NCBI RefSeq assembly: GCF_003957745.1
Contig: NZ_CP020373.1
Coordinates: forward strand, 1,860,001 to 1,924,000
Source: Shewanella khirikhana
GTDB lineage: Bacteria; Pseudomonadota; Gammaproteobacteria; Enterobacterales; Shewanellaceae
Length of the DNA stretch: 64,000 bases
Direction: 5' to 3'
A program made the position numbers and the translations under genes. Shown piece after piece: positions 17,578 through 26,429 of the stretch. Below the pieces are notes generated by a model that did no database searches, was not told where the DNA came from, and saw only the letters and a program-made list of their open reading frames with translations. Positions within the stretch are counted from its first letter, which is position 1. Each line of letters opens with the position of its first letter.

Positions 17578-18645
17578 ATGCCCCAGAAAATGCTTTTTAT
17601 CGACCGCGATGGCACCCTGATTGAAGAGCCGGCAACAGATAAGCAGGTCGACAGTCTCAGCAAGCTGGTGTTTGAACCAAACGCCATTCCTGCGCTGCTG
17701 CGGCTGCAAAAAGCCGGTTATCGACTGATTATGGTCAGTAATCAGGATGGCCTCGGCACCCCATCTTTCCCTCAGGAAGATTTTGATGCGCCCCACAACC
17801 TGATGATGCAGGTTTTTGAAAGTCAGGGCGTTAAGTTTGATGAGGTGCTGATTTGCCCGCACTTCAATGATGAAAACTGCAGCTGTCGCAAACCCAAACT
17901 CGGCTTGGTTAAATCCTTCCTGACCCAAGGTCTGGTGGATTTCACCGCCTCAGCAGTAATTGGCGATCGCGATACCGACGTCGAGCTTGGCAACGCCATG
18001 GGTATCAAGAGCTTTAAGTATCAGCGTGAAACCCTCGGCTGGAATGCCATTGCCGATGCGCTGCTCGCCAAAGGTCGCTGCGCCACCGTGGTGCGCACTA
18101 CCCGCGAAACCGACATCCGGGTCACTGTTGATCTGGATACCCCCGGCAACAATCAAATCGCTACCGGCATCGGCTTTTTCGACCACATGCTCGATCAAAT
18201 CGCGACCCACGGCAATTTCAGCCTGAAGCTTAACGTCGATGGCGACCTTGAAATTGACGATCACCACAGCGTGGAAGATACAGCCCTGGCGCTGGGGGAT
18301 GCTCTGCGCCAGGCCCTGGGTGACAAGCGCGGCATCGGCCGTTTTGGCTTTGCCCTGCCCATGGATGAAGCCTCGGGTCAGTGTTTGATGGACATCTCGG
18401 GTCGGCCGTTTATCAAGTTTGATGCCAGCTTCAGCCGCGATAAAGTGGGCGAAATGGCCACCGAAATGGTGCCGCACTTCTTCCGCTCTTTTGCCGATGG
18501 CCTGCGCTGCACCTTACACATCGGCTGTGACGGCGACAACGATCACCACAAAGTAGAAGCCCTGTTCAAGGTACTGGGCCGAACCTTGCGTCAGGCCATT
18601 GCCATCGAAGGTGATGCCCTACCATCCTCAAAAGGCGTGCTTTGA
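17578..18645 (+). CDS. hisB: Bifunctional histidinol-phosphatase / imidazoleglycerol-phosphate dehydratase HisB
   Basis: HisB catalyses two steps. The N-terminal HAD domain (about 1-165) dephosphorylates histidinol phosphate, with nucleophile motif FIDRDGTL and the zinc-type cluster CPHFNDENCSCRKP. The C-terminal dehydratase domain (about 166-355) acts on imidazoleglycerol phosphate, with GFFDHMLDQIATHG, DDHHSVED and DNDHHKVE. The ATG at 17578 gives 355 residues, the E. coli length; the open frame upstream lies inside hisC and is discarded. The last three codons (GTG CTT TGA) are the first copy of a tandem repeat that fills the gap to hisH. Confidence 0.97.
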   Translation: MPQKMLFIDRDGTLIEEPATDKQVDSLSKLVFEPNAIPALLRLQKAGYRLIMVSNQDGLGTPSFPQEDFDAPHNLMMQVFESQGVKFDEVLICPHFNDENCSCRKPKLGLVKSFLTQGLVDFTASAVIGDRDTDVELGNAMGIKSFKYQRETLGWNAIADALLAKGRCATVVRTTRETDIRVTVDLDTPGNNQIATGIGFFDHMLDQIATHGNFSLKLNVDGDLEIDDHHSVEDTALALGDALRQALGDKRGIGRFGFALPMDEASGQCLMDISGRPFIKFDASFSRDKVGEMATEMVPHFFRSFADGLRCTLHIGCDGDNDHHKVEALFKVLGRTLRQAIAIEGDALPSSKGVL

Positions 18646-18713
18646 CATGGGAAGGAATGCTTTGATGAATGAGGGAGTGCTTTGATGAGAGAAGGAATGC
18701 TTTGATGAAAGAG
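18634..18713 (+). repeat. Four tandem 20-bp repeats across the hisB-hisH junction
   Basis: Four contiguous 20-bp units begin at 18634, 18654, 18674 and 18694. The consensus is close to GGAATGCTTTGATGAATGAG. Copy 1 contains the end and stop of hisB, and copy 4 contains the ribosome site and start of hisH. The array looks like tandem duplication of the junction itself. Copies 2 and 3 carry decoy ATGs, opening tiny frames or frames that join hisH. Confidence 0.92.
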
Positions 18714-19445
18714 TCCATTATATCGGCCGGCGGCGCCGCTGAAGCAGCCGCGAGCGCCGATTTGGTCATCATTGACACCGGCTGCGCCAATCTAAGCTCG
18801 GTGAAGTTTGCCTTTGAGCGCCTCGGCGCCAGGGTGCTGGTAAGCCGCGACAGCGAAGTGCTTCGCGCTGCACCACGTCTGGTACTGCCTGGCGTTGGCA
18901 CGGCAGCGGCAGCCATGGATGCCCTGAGAGCCAGAGAGCTTGATAAACTGATCCCAACCCTGCGCCAGCCGGTGCTCGGCGTCTGCCTTGGAATGCAGCT
19001 GTTGATGACCCGCTCACACGAGCGCGGCGCCAAGGGTGAAGATATTGATTGCCTGGATATTATCTCTGGTGAAATTCGCGAGTTGGATGCAGGCAGCCAA
19101 CCTTTGCCCCACATGGGCTGGAATCAGCTTAAGGTGTCCGGTCATCCGCTATTTGCCGGCATTGAGCCTGGCGAGTGGGTCTACTTTGTGCACTCCTTCT
19201 GTGCCCCCGAGTCAACAGCCACCATCGCCAGCTGCGAGTATGGCGAAGTCTTCAGCGCAGCCATCGCCAAAGATAATTTTATGGGAGTGCAGTTCCACCC
19301 GGAGAAAAGCGCCGCCACCGGTGCCAAAATCCTGAAAAACTTTCTGAGCCTCACACTGGCCGACCTGGGGCTTGCAGCTGCCGAAGCGGGGCTTATTGAA
19401 AATTCACCGGCGCACACCAATGTCGACGCCTTGGAGCAATCATGA
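18705..19445 (+). CDS. hisH: Imidazole glycerol phosphate synthase, glutaminase subunit HisH
   Basis: HisH hydrolyses glutamine and channels ammonia to HisF. The triad is visible: the nucleophile cysteine in GVCLGMQLL, and the histidine and glutamate in VQFHPEKS. At 246 residues it is longer than the usual 196-220. The extra length is an Ala-rich N-terminus (about 1-18, before DLVIIDTGCANLSSV) and a C-terminal tail (about 218-246) after the last conserved helix. ATG 18705 is chosen; an in-frame ATG at 18669 inside the repeat array would add 12 residues. It overlaps hisA by four bases. Confidence 0.94.
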   Translation: MKESIISAGGAAEAAASADLVIIDTGCANLSSVKFAFERLGARVLVSRDSEVLRAAPRLVLPGVGTAAAAMDALRARELDKLIPTLRQPVLGVCLGMQLLMTRSHERGAKGEDIDCLDIISGEIRELDAGSQPLPHMGWNQLKVSGHPLFAGIEPGEWVYFVHSFCAPESTATIASCEYGEVFSAAIAKDNFMGVQFHPEKSAATGAKILKNFLSLTLADLGLAAAEAGLIENSPAHTNVDALEQS

Positions 19446-20179
19446 TCATTCCTGCAATCGACCTTATTGATGGTCAGGTGGTGCGCCTGTTTCAGGGCGA
19501 TTACGCCAAAAAGACCGAATTTTCTCTGGATCCCAAAACACAATTGCTGAGTTATCAGCAAGACGGCGCAGCGCTCTTGCATCTTGTTGATCTGACCGGC
19601 GCTAAAGACCCCGACAAAAGGCAAACCAGCTTAATTGAAGAGATTGCCGCCGGTTTGTCCACCCCACTGCAGGTAGGAGGTGGCATTCGCAGCGCCGCCG
19701 ATGTAGATGCCCTGCTGGATGCAGGCGTTGCCCGGGTCGTGATTGGCTCGCTGGCGGTCAAATCACCCGAGGTTGTACTAGACCTTTTTGAAAAATATGG
19801 CGGCGATGCCATTTGCCTTGCCCTCGATGTCAATATCGATGCCCAGGGCAACAAGATAGTGGCAGTTCACGGCTGGCAACAGGGCGGCGGAAAGTCGCTC
19901 GAATCCCTTGTGGATACCTTTATGCCCGCGGGCCTTAAACACGCCCTGGTAACCGATATCAGCCGCGATGGCACCATGACCGGCGCCAACACAGCGCTTT
20001 ACCGAGAACTGGCCGAGCGTTTTAGCGATGTACAGTGGCAGGCCAGCGGCGGCGTTGCCACCCTGGAAGACGTAAAAGCCGTCAGGGAGTCCGGTGCCAG
20101 CGGCATCATTATCGGTAAGGCACTGCTGACCGGCGTATTTACTGCAAAGGAGGCAATTGCATGCTGGCCAAACGCATAG
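19442..20179 (+). CDS. hisA: ProFAR isomerase HisA
   Basis: HisA is a TIM-barrel isomerase that opens the ribose of 5'-ProFAR to give PRFAR. The 245-residue product has the first catalytic aspartate in PAIDLIDGQVVRLFQGDY (about 3-20), the half-barrel repeat GGIRSAADVDALLDAG with a phosphate-binding glycine loop, and the second aspartate in TDISRDGTMTG. The start overlaps hisH by four bases, and its 3' end overlaps hisF by 19 bases. Confidence 0.97.
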   Translation: MIIPAIDLIDGQVVRLFQGDYAKKTEFSLDPKTQLLSYQQDGAALLHLVDLTGAKDPDKRQTSLIEEIAAGLSTPLQVGGGIRSAADVDALLDAGVARVVIGSLAVKSPEVVLDLFEKYGGDAICLALDVNIDAQGNKIVAVHGWQQGGGKSLESLVDTFMPAGLKHALVTDISRDGTMTGANTALYRELAERFSDVQWQASGGVATLEDVKAVRESGASGIIIGKALLTGVFTAKEAIACWPNA

Positions 20180-20940
20180 TGCCCTGCCTGGATGTGAAAG
20201 ACGGCAAAGTGGTTAAAGGGGTGCAATTTCGTAACCACGAAATTGTGGGCGACATAGTCCCCCTCGCCGCCCGCTACGCCGAAGAAGGTGCCGATGAGCT
20301 GGTGTTTTACGATATCAGTGCCAGTGCCAAAGGCGATGTGGTGGATAAATCCTGGGTTAGCCGCATTGCCGAGCGTATCGACATTCCCTTTTGTGTGGCT
20401 GGCGGCATTAAAACGGCAGCTCAGGCGCGGGAAATTCTGGCCTTCGGCGCCGATAAAATTTCCATCAACTCGCCTGCTCTGTCGGATCCCAGCCTTATTC
20501 GCAGGCTGCACGATGAATTTGGTCGCCAATGTGTGGTGGTGGGTATCGACAGCTTTTACGATAGCGACAGCGGCAACTACACCGTAAAGCAGTTTACCGG
20601 CGATGAAGCCGCCACCAAAGACACCCGTTGGCACACCCTGGATTGGGTTGAAGAGGTGCAGCGTCAGGGCTGCGGCGAGATAGTGCTGAATGTGATGAAT
20701 CAGGATGGTGTGCGTCAGGGCTATGATATTGAGCAGCTGCTGAAGGTGCGGGCCATCTGCGATGTGCCGCTGATTGCCTCCGGCGGTGCCGGCGCCATGG
20801 CCCACTTTGCCGAGGTGTTCAGCGATGCCCGGGTCGATGCCGCACTTGCCGCCAGTGTGTTTCACAAAGGCATTATCAATATAGGTGAGCTTAAACAATT
20901 CCTTGCATCTCAGGGGATTGCCATCAGGTTAACGGAGTAA
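20161..20940 (+). CDS. hisF: Imidazole glycerol phosphate synthase, cyclase subunit HisF
   Basis: HisF is a TIM barrel that combines PRFAR with ammonia from HisH to give imidazole glycerol phosphate and AICAR. The 259-residue product has the catalytic aspartate in RIVPCLDVKDGKVVKG (about 4-19), VAGGIKTAAQAREIL, and the second half-barrel motif with NVMNQDGVRQGYD and ASGGAGAM. It starts 19 bases before the hisA stop in another frame. hisI follows after six bases. Confidence 0.97.
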   Translation: MLAKRIVPCLDVKDGKVVKGVQFRNHEIVGDIVPLAARYAEEGADELVFYDISASAKGDVVDKSWVSRIAERIDIPFCVAGGIKTAAQAREILAFGADKISINSPALSDPSLIRRLHDEFGRQCVVVGIDSFYDSDSGNYTVKQFTGDEAATKDTRWHTLDWVEEVQRQGCGEIVLNVMNQDGVRQGYDIEQLLKVRAICDVPLIASGGAGAMAHFAEVFSDARVDAALAASVFHKGIINIGELKQFLASQGIAIRLTE

Positions 20941-20946
20941 TGGCCC

Positions 20947-21573
20947 ATGGCTGACGAAACCCTTTTAAACCATCTCGACTGGGACAAACAAGACGGGCTC
21001 ATTCCCGCTATTGTGCAAAACCACTTAAGCGGCAAGGTGCTGATGCAGGGCTATATGGACAAGGCCGCGCTGGAAAAGACGCTGCAGACCGGCATGGTCA
21101 CCTTTTTCAGCCGCAGCAAGCAGCGGCTGTGGACCAAGGGCGAGTCGTCCGGCCATGTGCTGAGCCTTATCAGCATTGCCGCCGACTGTGACAACGACAG
21201 CCTGTTAGTGCAGGTTCTGCCCAAGGGCCCAACCTGCCACACAGGCACAGAGTCATGTTGGCAAGATGGCAGCCACAGTTTTATCGCCGGGCTCGAGAGC
21301 TTGATCCAGGGCAGGAAACAAGCCTGTGACGCAGGTGAAGGCGGCAGCAGTTATACCGCATCTCTGTTCGCCAGCGGCACCAAACGTATGGCGCAAAAAG
21401 TAGGTGAAGAGGGTCTGGAAACGGCGCTTGCCGCCGCAACCCACGATAAGAAAGAGTTGGTCGATGAAGCTTCGGATCTGCTGTTTCACCTGATGGTATT
21501 GCTGGAGGACCAGGGGCTGTCGCTTGCCGACATCACAGCGAACCTCTATGAGCGTCATAAGGCCAGAAGCTGA
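20947..21573 (+). CDS. hisI: Bifunctional phosphoribosyl-AMP cyclohydrolase / phosphoribosyl-ATP pyrophosphatase HisIE
   Basis: HisIE catalyses pathway steps 2 and 3 with two fused domains. The N-terminal cyclohydrolase (about 1-115) shows VLMQGYMD, the SRSKQRLWTKGESSGH motif, and metal-binding residues in DCDNDSLLVQV and CHTGTESCW. The C-terminal pyrophosphatase (about 118-208) has the MazG-like KRMAQKVGEEGLETALAA and DEASDLLFH. It is the last gene of the his operon and is followed by a terminator. Confidence 0.97.
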   Translation: MADETLLNHLDWDKQDGLIPAIVQNHLSGKVLMQGYMDKAALEKTLQTGMVTFFSRSKQRLWTKGESSGHVLSLISIAADCDNDSLLVQVLPKGPTCHTGTESCWQDGSHSFIAGLESLIQGRKQACDAGEGGSSYTASLFASGTKRMAQKVGEEGLETALAAATHDKKELVDEASDLLFHLMVLLEDQGLSLADITANLYERHKARS

Positions 21574-21586
21574 CACTGTGGCTATT

Positions 21587-21616
21587 AAAAAACGCTGCCA
21601 CGGCAGCGTTTTTTTG
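21587..21616 (+). terminator. Terminator of the his operon
   Basis: The stem AACGCTGCC/GGCAGCGTT with an AC loop is flanked by A and T tracts (seven T on the plus side). It lies just after the hisI stop and could also serve the convergent GGDEF gene. Confidence 0.88.
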
Positions 21617-21676
21617 TTTTCAGACGTCCTTTCTTACAAGTGACGCGGGCAGAAACTGCACACACCTCTCCCTGCT

Positions 21677-22660
21677 TCAGTTCTGCTCGTCATGTTTTTG
21701 GTGGTGGACTTGCTTTTCGCGGTACATATGAATATCGGCATCCTTCAAGAGCCGCTCAAGGGAGCTTGGCACCAGGGCATCGAAACGGGCGGTACCGCAG
21801 CTGAATTCCAGCTGATAGCCGATTGGGGTATCGATATTGTGTCTGGCAAGGTTTTGGCGAAGGCGGCTTAAGATCCCGGCAGCCGGCGACATCGAGCGTT
21901 CATGGCTCACCAATGCCACAAACTCATCGCCGCCGATGCGGGCAATCACATCGTACTCGCGAAACGCTTCTTTCAGCAGGCTGGCAAACGCCGCCAGGGC
22001 ACTGTTTCCTTCCTGATGTCCAAAGCGGTCATTGATTTCTTTGAAGTAATCCAAATCGAGGAAAAACAATGTCGCGTCCTGCTGCTGCCGCTGGCACTTG
22101 GCGAGGCATTGTTTGGCCAGCAGTTCAAAGCCACGCAGGTTCGACAGGCCGGTCAAAGGGTCCAGGGTGGCGGTTTGCACCGCTTCCAGTTCAGACACCA
22201 CCAATTTGCCGAGATCTTCCAGATCGCGATATGCCTCTGGCTCAAAATGGCGTGCCATCCGGTCAATGATGCACAGGGTGCCAACTCTGTGGCCGTTACT
22301 CAGGGTAAGCGGATAACCGGCGTAAAAACGGATATGGGGCTCACCTGTTACCAGCGGATTGTCGGCAAATCGCGGATCTTCATGGGCGTCTTCAATGACA
22401 AAGATATCGGCCTGCATAATCGCATGGCCACAAAAGGAAATGTCACGGCGGGTTTCAGATTGGGATAAACCGATACAGGATTTGAACCATTGCCTGTCGG
22501 AATCGACCAGACTTATCAGGCAGATAGGCACATCAAACAGCCGCCGCGCCAAACGGGTCAGGCGATCGAAACGCTCCTCGGCTTCGGTATCGAGCACATT
22601 CAGGCCACGGAGCGCCTCAAGCCTTTCGGCCTCATCGAAGGGAATTGGTGCGGGCAACAT
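21677..22660 (-). CDS. GAF-GGDEF diguanylate cyclase
   Basis: This is a predicted cytoplasmic cyclase that makes cyclic di-GMP from two GTP. The 327-residue product has an N-terminal GAF domain (about 20-155; DVPICLISLVDSDRQWFKS, FCGHAIM) and a GGDEF domain (about 165-322). The latter has the metal motif FFLDLDYFKEINDRFGH, an intact signature IGGDEF near residue 245, and a product-inhibition I-site (REYD, five residues before GGDEF). So it appears active and feedback-regulated. ATG 22660 has GGAG five bases upstream and is preferred over the open GTG two codons before. It is convergent with the his operon. Confidence 0.9.
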   Translation of the reverse strand: MLPAPIPFDEAERLEALRGLNVLDTEAEERFDRLTRLARRLFDVPICLISLVDSDRQWFKSCIGLSQSETRRDISFCGHAIMQADIFVIEDAHEDPRFADNPLVTGEPHIRFYAGYPLTLSNGHRVGTLCIIDRMARHFEPEAYRDLEDLGKLVVSELEAVQTATLDPLTGLSNLRGFELLAKQCLAKCQRQQQDATLFFLDLDYFKEINDRFGHQEGNSALAAFASLLKEAFREYDVIARIGGDEFVALVSHERSMSPAAGILSRLRQNLARHNIDTPIGYQLEFSCGTARFDALVPSSLERLLKDADIHMYREKQVHHQKHDEQN

Positions 22661-22715
22661 GTACACTCCGGAAGGCTAACTTCGGATAAGTATAGTTGCC
22701 CGCAAGGGATTTGGG

Positions 22716-23642
22716 TCAATCGTATATTGACGCCTCGCCCTCGGGACGGGTTTTAAGCAGCTTTAAAAACCACATGTACTGCTCGGGGTAAGCGGCGATA
22801 ACCTGCTCTACTGCACGGTTGAGCGCCAATGCTTCGTTCTCTTTGCCAGCCATGCTGGCTTCATCGATGGCAGGCAACACGGTCAGAGTAAAGCTGTGGG
22901 TCTTATCATCGTAACCTATGGTAACCGGCATCACCTGAGCTTTGCCGGCCGCCGCCAGTCGACCTACCACGGGCAAGGTGGCCTTGGTGGTGGCAAACAG
23001 CGGTGCAAAGACGCTCTGCTCAGGACCCAAATCTTCATCGGGCAGATAGAAGAAACTGTTGCCCTGGCGCATCTCACTGATCAGCACCCGAAGCCCCGCC
23101 TCGCGCATGTACACATGGCCGCCAAGGCGACTGCGAATACGATTGGAAAACCAATTGAACAGCTCATTGCGGTGGGCTTTGGCCATGGTTGCCATGGGCA
23201 GCTCAAGGTTAAGCCTGAGCCCTGCATAGTCGATGCCCCAGACATGCGGCATGATGAAAATAATCGGCTGCCCCGCATCACGGGCCGCTTTGACATGCTC
23301 AAAGCCTTGCAGCGAAACGCGGCGGCGTAAATGGGCCTCACTGCCAAACAGCAGCTCCGCCTGACCAATCAGGATCATCACGAATTGCGCCACATTCTCG
23401 CGAATGAGGCTGTCTACTTCCTGCTCGGATTTGTCAGGGAAACAGGCCTTGATATTGGCCCTTGCCACCCGAATGGGCTTTTTGGCGATACGCAGTACCA
23501 GCCTGGACAGGCCCCGCGCCATAGGATCGCGAATAGCGGCAGGCATGGCGCCAAAAAACAGCAGGATCCCGATGGCAATCCAGGTGCCCCAAAGGCGTGG
23601 ATGCAACAGACCCCAATAAAAGCGTCGGTCGAAATACCGCAT
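22716..23642 (-). CDS. lpxM: Lipid A late acyltransferase LpxM-like
   Basis: This inner-membrane acyltransferase adds the final secondary fatty acid to Kdo2-lipid A. The 308-residue product has one N-terminal hydrophobic segment (about 14-34), the catalytic H(X4)D motif HVWGID (H133, D138), and a conserved PDEDLGPEQSVFAPLFA block. Its C-terminus, YMWFLKLLKTRPEGE, resembles E. coli LpxM (YTWILKLLKTR) more than LpxL. That is the reason for the LpxM name; LpxL-type activity cannot be excluded. It lies downstream of ihfA after a hairpin. Confidence 0.88.
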   Translation of the reverse strand: MRYFDRRFYWGLLHPRLWGTWIAIGILLFFGAMPAAIRDPMARGLSRLVLRIAKKPIRVARANIKACFPDKSEQEVDSLIRENVAQFVMILIGQAELLFGSEAHLRRRVSLQGFEHVKAARDAGQPIIFIMPHVWGIDYAGLRLNLELPMATMAKAHRNELFNWFSNRIRSRLGGHVYMREAGLRVLISEMRQGNSFFYLPDEDLGPEQSVFAPLFATTKATLPVVGRLAAAGKAQVMPVTIGYDDKTHSFTLTVLPAIDEASMAGKENEALALNRAVEQVIAAYPEQYMWFLKLLKTRPEGEASIYD

Positions 23643-23681
23643 TTGTATGTGTTCTACCTCGGTTTATGGACAGCACAAACA

Positions 23682-23709
23682 GGAAAGCCACTCGGATGAG
23701 TGGCTTTCC
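23682..23709 (-). terminator. Hairpin after ihfA
   Basis: A perfect 12-bp stem (GGAAAGCCACTC/GAGTGGCTTTCC) with a 4-base loop lies 17 bases past the ihfA stop. The following minus-strand sequence is only mildly T-rich (TGTTTG), so termination may be partial. Confidence 0.65.
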
Positions 23710-23726
23710 CTCGGTGTGTTCCGATA

Positions 23727-24023
23727 TTACTTCTCTGAATTTGCCGTTTCAACGCGGCTCTTCAGTTTCTGTCCGGGGCGGAAGGTCACCACACGACGGG
23801 CAGAAATCGGGATGTCCTCACCGGTTTTCGGATTGCGCCCCGGTCTTTGGTTTTTGTCCCTGAGGTCAAAGTTACCAAAACCAGACAGCTTGACCTGCTC
23901 ACCACTTTCGAGGGCGGTTCGGATCTCTTCGAAAAACGCCTCTACCATCTCTTTCGCGACCCGCTTGTTAATGCCAAGCGTTTCAAAAAGATGCTCTGCC
24001 ATTTCGGCTTTGGTAAGTGCCAT
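23727..24023 (-). CDS. ihfA: Integration host factor subunit alpha
   Basis: This is half of the IHF heterodimer, a nucleoid protein that bends DNA sharply at specific sites. The 98-residue product has the HU-like N-terminal helices (MALTKAEMAEHLFETLGINKR) and the DNA-binding beta arm GRNPKTGEDIPISARRV with the intercalating proline. KGxKL-like features and an acidic tail complete the fold. It follows pheT after three bases, the classical pheS-pheT-ihfA order. Confidence 0.96.
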   Translation of the reverse strand: MALTKAEMAEHLFETLGINKRVAKEMVEAFFEEIRTALESGEQVKLSGFGNFDLRDKNQRPGRNPKTGEDIPISARRVVTFRPGQKLKSRVETANSEK

Positions 24024-24026
24024 ACT

Positions 24027-26414
24027 TTAATCCCTCAACGATGCGTTGAACTCGGACTTGAGGGCTGAAACCACAGTTTCTACTGCTTCTGCGATTTCTT
24101 TCTCTTCAAGTGTGCGAGTGTTGTCTTGTAACGTCAGTGCGATAGCCAGGCTCTTTTTACCGGGCTCAACACCTTTACCCTGGTATACATCGAACAAGTT
24201 TACGCCAACCAACTGATTTTCGCCAACTTTTCTTATCACTTTTATCACATCGGCTGCGGCAACGGTTTCATCCACTACTACAGCGATGTCGCGACGGTTG
24301 GCCGGGAACCTAGACACAGCCTGGGCTACAGGCAAGTTGGCGGTTAGCAGCGCGTCCAATTCCAGCTCAAATACGATGGTTTTGCCGTTCAGGCCAAATG
24401 GCTTCTCAAGGGTCGGATGTACGGCACCAATGTAGCCAATGACTCGATCATTTCTCAGTATTTCAGCACATTGGCCTGGGTGAAGGGCCGAATGTGTCGC
24501 TCTTCTAAAGCTAAATTCTGTTCCAGCAACTGTCAAGCCAATAATGGCCTCCAAATCGCCCTTAAGATCGAAGAAATCAACGGTTTTGCTCTCCATCGAC
24601 CAATGTTCGTCGCTCTGAGGGCCCGCGATCACCGCGCCGAGCATGGCTTGCTGCCTTACGCCGGATTCTGCATTGGCATCAGGCACAAAGCGCAAACCTG
24701 TCTCAAACAGGCGTACACGACCCTGCTGACGCGCCTGGTTATAGCCAACGGCGTTCAGCAAACCGGTGAACATGGACAGGCGCATGGCCGACATTTCACT
24801 GGAAATAGGGTTCGGCAGGATCATCGCCTGCTCGCCTGGGTGTACCAGCTGTTGCAATTTGGGGTCAACGAAGCTGTAGGTAACAGCTTCCTGGAAACCA
24901 CGGGCAACCAGCAGACCACGCACCTTTTTCAGGCTGATGGCGGCTTCTTTGTGATCTGACATACGCAGCGCGGCTATCGGCGCCTTGTTGGGGATGTTGT
25001 TGTAACCGTAGATACGGGCAACTTCCTCAATCAGATCTTCTTCAATAGCCATATCAAAGCGATAGGTAGCGGTAGTGACCTGCCACTGCCCTGCTTCGGC
25101 CTGAACACCAAAACCAAGACGGCTGAGGATTTCCACTACGTCGCTGTCAGGAATGACATGACCCAGGGTTTTATCCAGCTTGGCGCGGCGCAGCACAATC
25201 TGCTTGGCCTTGGGCAGGTACTCATCGGCTTTGGCTTCACACACGGGGCCGGCTTCGCCACCACAAATGTCCAGCACCAAACGGGTGGCGCGATCCATTA
25301 CCTTGTGTTGCAGCTCAGGGTCAACACCACGCTCAAAACGGTGTGATGAATCTGTGTGCAGACCTAGCTTACGGGCCTTACCCATAATGGCCAGCGGCGC
25401 GAAGAAGGCGCATTCCAGCAGAATGTCCTGGGTTTCTTCACCAACGCCTGAATACTCACCGCCAAACACACCGGCCAGTGCCAGCGCTTTGCTGTTGTCG
25501 GCAATCACCAGAGTATCGTTTGGCACAGTGATCTCGCTGCCATCGAGCAGCGTGAGTTTTTCTTCACCGTTGCCGTAGCGCACTTCAATCTTGCCGTCGA
25601 TTTTGGCAAGGTCAAAGGCATGCATTGGCTGGCCAAATTCAATCAGCACGTAGTTGGTGATGTCGACGATGGGGTCGATTGAGCGAATACCGCTGCGACG
25701 CAGCTTCTCTTTCATCCACTCTGGCGACTCGGCCTTTACATTCACGTTGCGAACAACGCGGCCCAGATAACGTGGGCAGCCTTCAGGTGCGCTCAGGCTG
25801 ATGTCGATACCCTGCTCGGTAGCAGGCACAACCGCTTCCCAGCTGGGCTCACTGACTTCGGCGCGATTCAGTACGCCCACTTCACGGGCCAGACCGGCCA
25901 TACCGAGGCAGTCGGCACGGTTGGAGGTCAGATCAACGTCAATAACAGCGTCGTTCAGGTCGAGGTATTCGCGGATATCGGTGCCAATAGGCGCATCCAG
26001 CGGCAGTTCAATAATGCCATCGCTTTCGATGTCGATACCCAGCTCGCTGTAGGAACACAGCATGCCTTCAGAAGGCTGACCACGCAGTTTGGCCTTCTCG
26101 ATTTTGAAATCACCGGGCAGCACGGCGCCCACAGTAGCCACAGCTACTTTGAGACCCAAACGGCAGTTTGGCGCGCCACAGACTATGTCCAGCAGCGCAT
26201 CGCCACCCACGTTGACCTTGGTCACACGCAGTTTGTCGGCATCCGGGTGCTGGCCACATTCAACCACTTCACCCACGAATACGCCGCTGAAGTCGGCTGC
26301 TACTGCGTCTACACCGTCCACTTCCAGGCCGGCCATGGTGATTTGATGGCTCAAGTCGTCACGGCTGATGGCTGGGTTTACCCATTCACGAAGCCAGGAT
26401 TCACTGAATTTCAT
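24027..26414 (-). CDS. pheT: Phenylalanyl-tRNA synthetase beta subunit
   Basis: The beta chain of the alpha2beta2 synthetase holds tRNA binding and editing. The 795-residue product has the N-terminal EMAP/OB-type tRNA-binding domain (about 39-148; VGEVVECGQHPDADKLRVTKV), the B3/B4 editing domain, the B5 DNA-binding-like domain, and the inactive synthetase-like core. The C-terminal anticodon-binding fold ends SRFPANRRDIAVVVDE ... LREKE-type. It is co-transcribed with pheS (15-base gap) and ihfA. Confidence 0.97.
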   Translation of the reverse strand: MKFSESWLREWVNPAISRDDLSHQITMAGLEVDGVDAVAADFSGVFVGEVVECGQHPDADKLRVTKVNVGGDALLDIVCGAPNCRLGLKVAVATVGAVLPGDFKIEKAKLRGQPSEGMLCSYSELGIDIESDGIIELPLDAPIGTDIREYLDLNDAVIDVDLTSNRADCLGMAGLAREVGVLNRAEVSEPSWEAVVPATEQGIDISLSAPEGCPRYLGRVVRNVNVKAESPEWMKEKLRRSGIRSIDPIVDITNYVLIEFGQPMHAFDLAKIDGKIEVRYGNGEEKLTLLDGSEITVPNDTLVIADNSKALALAGVFGGEYSGVGEETQDILLECAFFAPLAIMGKARKLGLHTDSSHRFERGVDPELQHKVMDRATRLVLDICGGEAGPVCEAKADEYLPKAKQIVLRRAKLDKTLGHVIPDSDVVEILSRLGFGVQAEAGQWQVTTATYRFDMAIEEDLIEEVARIYGYNNIPNKAPIAALRMSDHKEAAISLKKVRGLLVARGFQEAVTYSFVDPKLQQLVHPGEQAMILPNPISSEMSAMRLSMFTGLLNAVGYNQARQQGRVRLFETGLRFVPDANAESGVRQQAMLGAVIAGPQSDEHWSMESKTVDFFDLKGDLEAIIGLTVAGTEFSFRRATHSALHPGQCAEILRNDRVIGYIGAVHPTLEKPFGLNGKTIVFELELDALLTANLPVAQAVSRFPANRRDIAVVVDETVAAADVIKVIRKVGENQLVGVNLFDVYQGKGVEPGKKSLAIALTLQDNTRTLEEKEIAEAVETVVSALKSEFNASLRD

Positions 26415-26429
26415 TACTAATTTGCTCCG

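Noticed and set aside
19999..20898. Open frame of 299 codons on the minus strand
   Set aside because: It lies opposite hisA and hisF, which are certain genes; the residue pattern is unlike a real protein.
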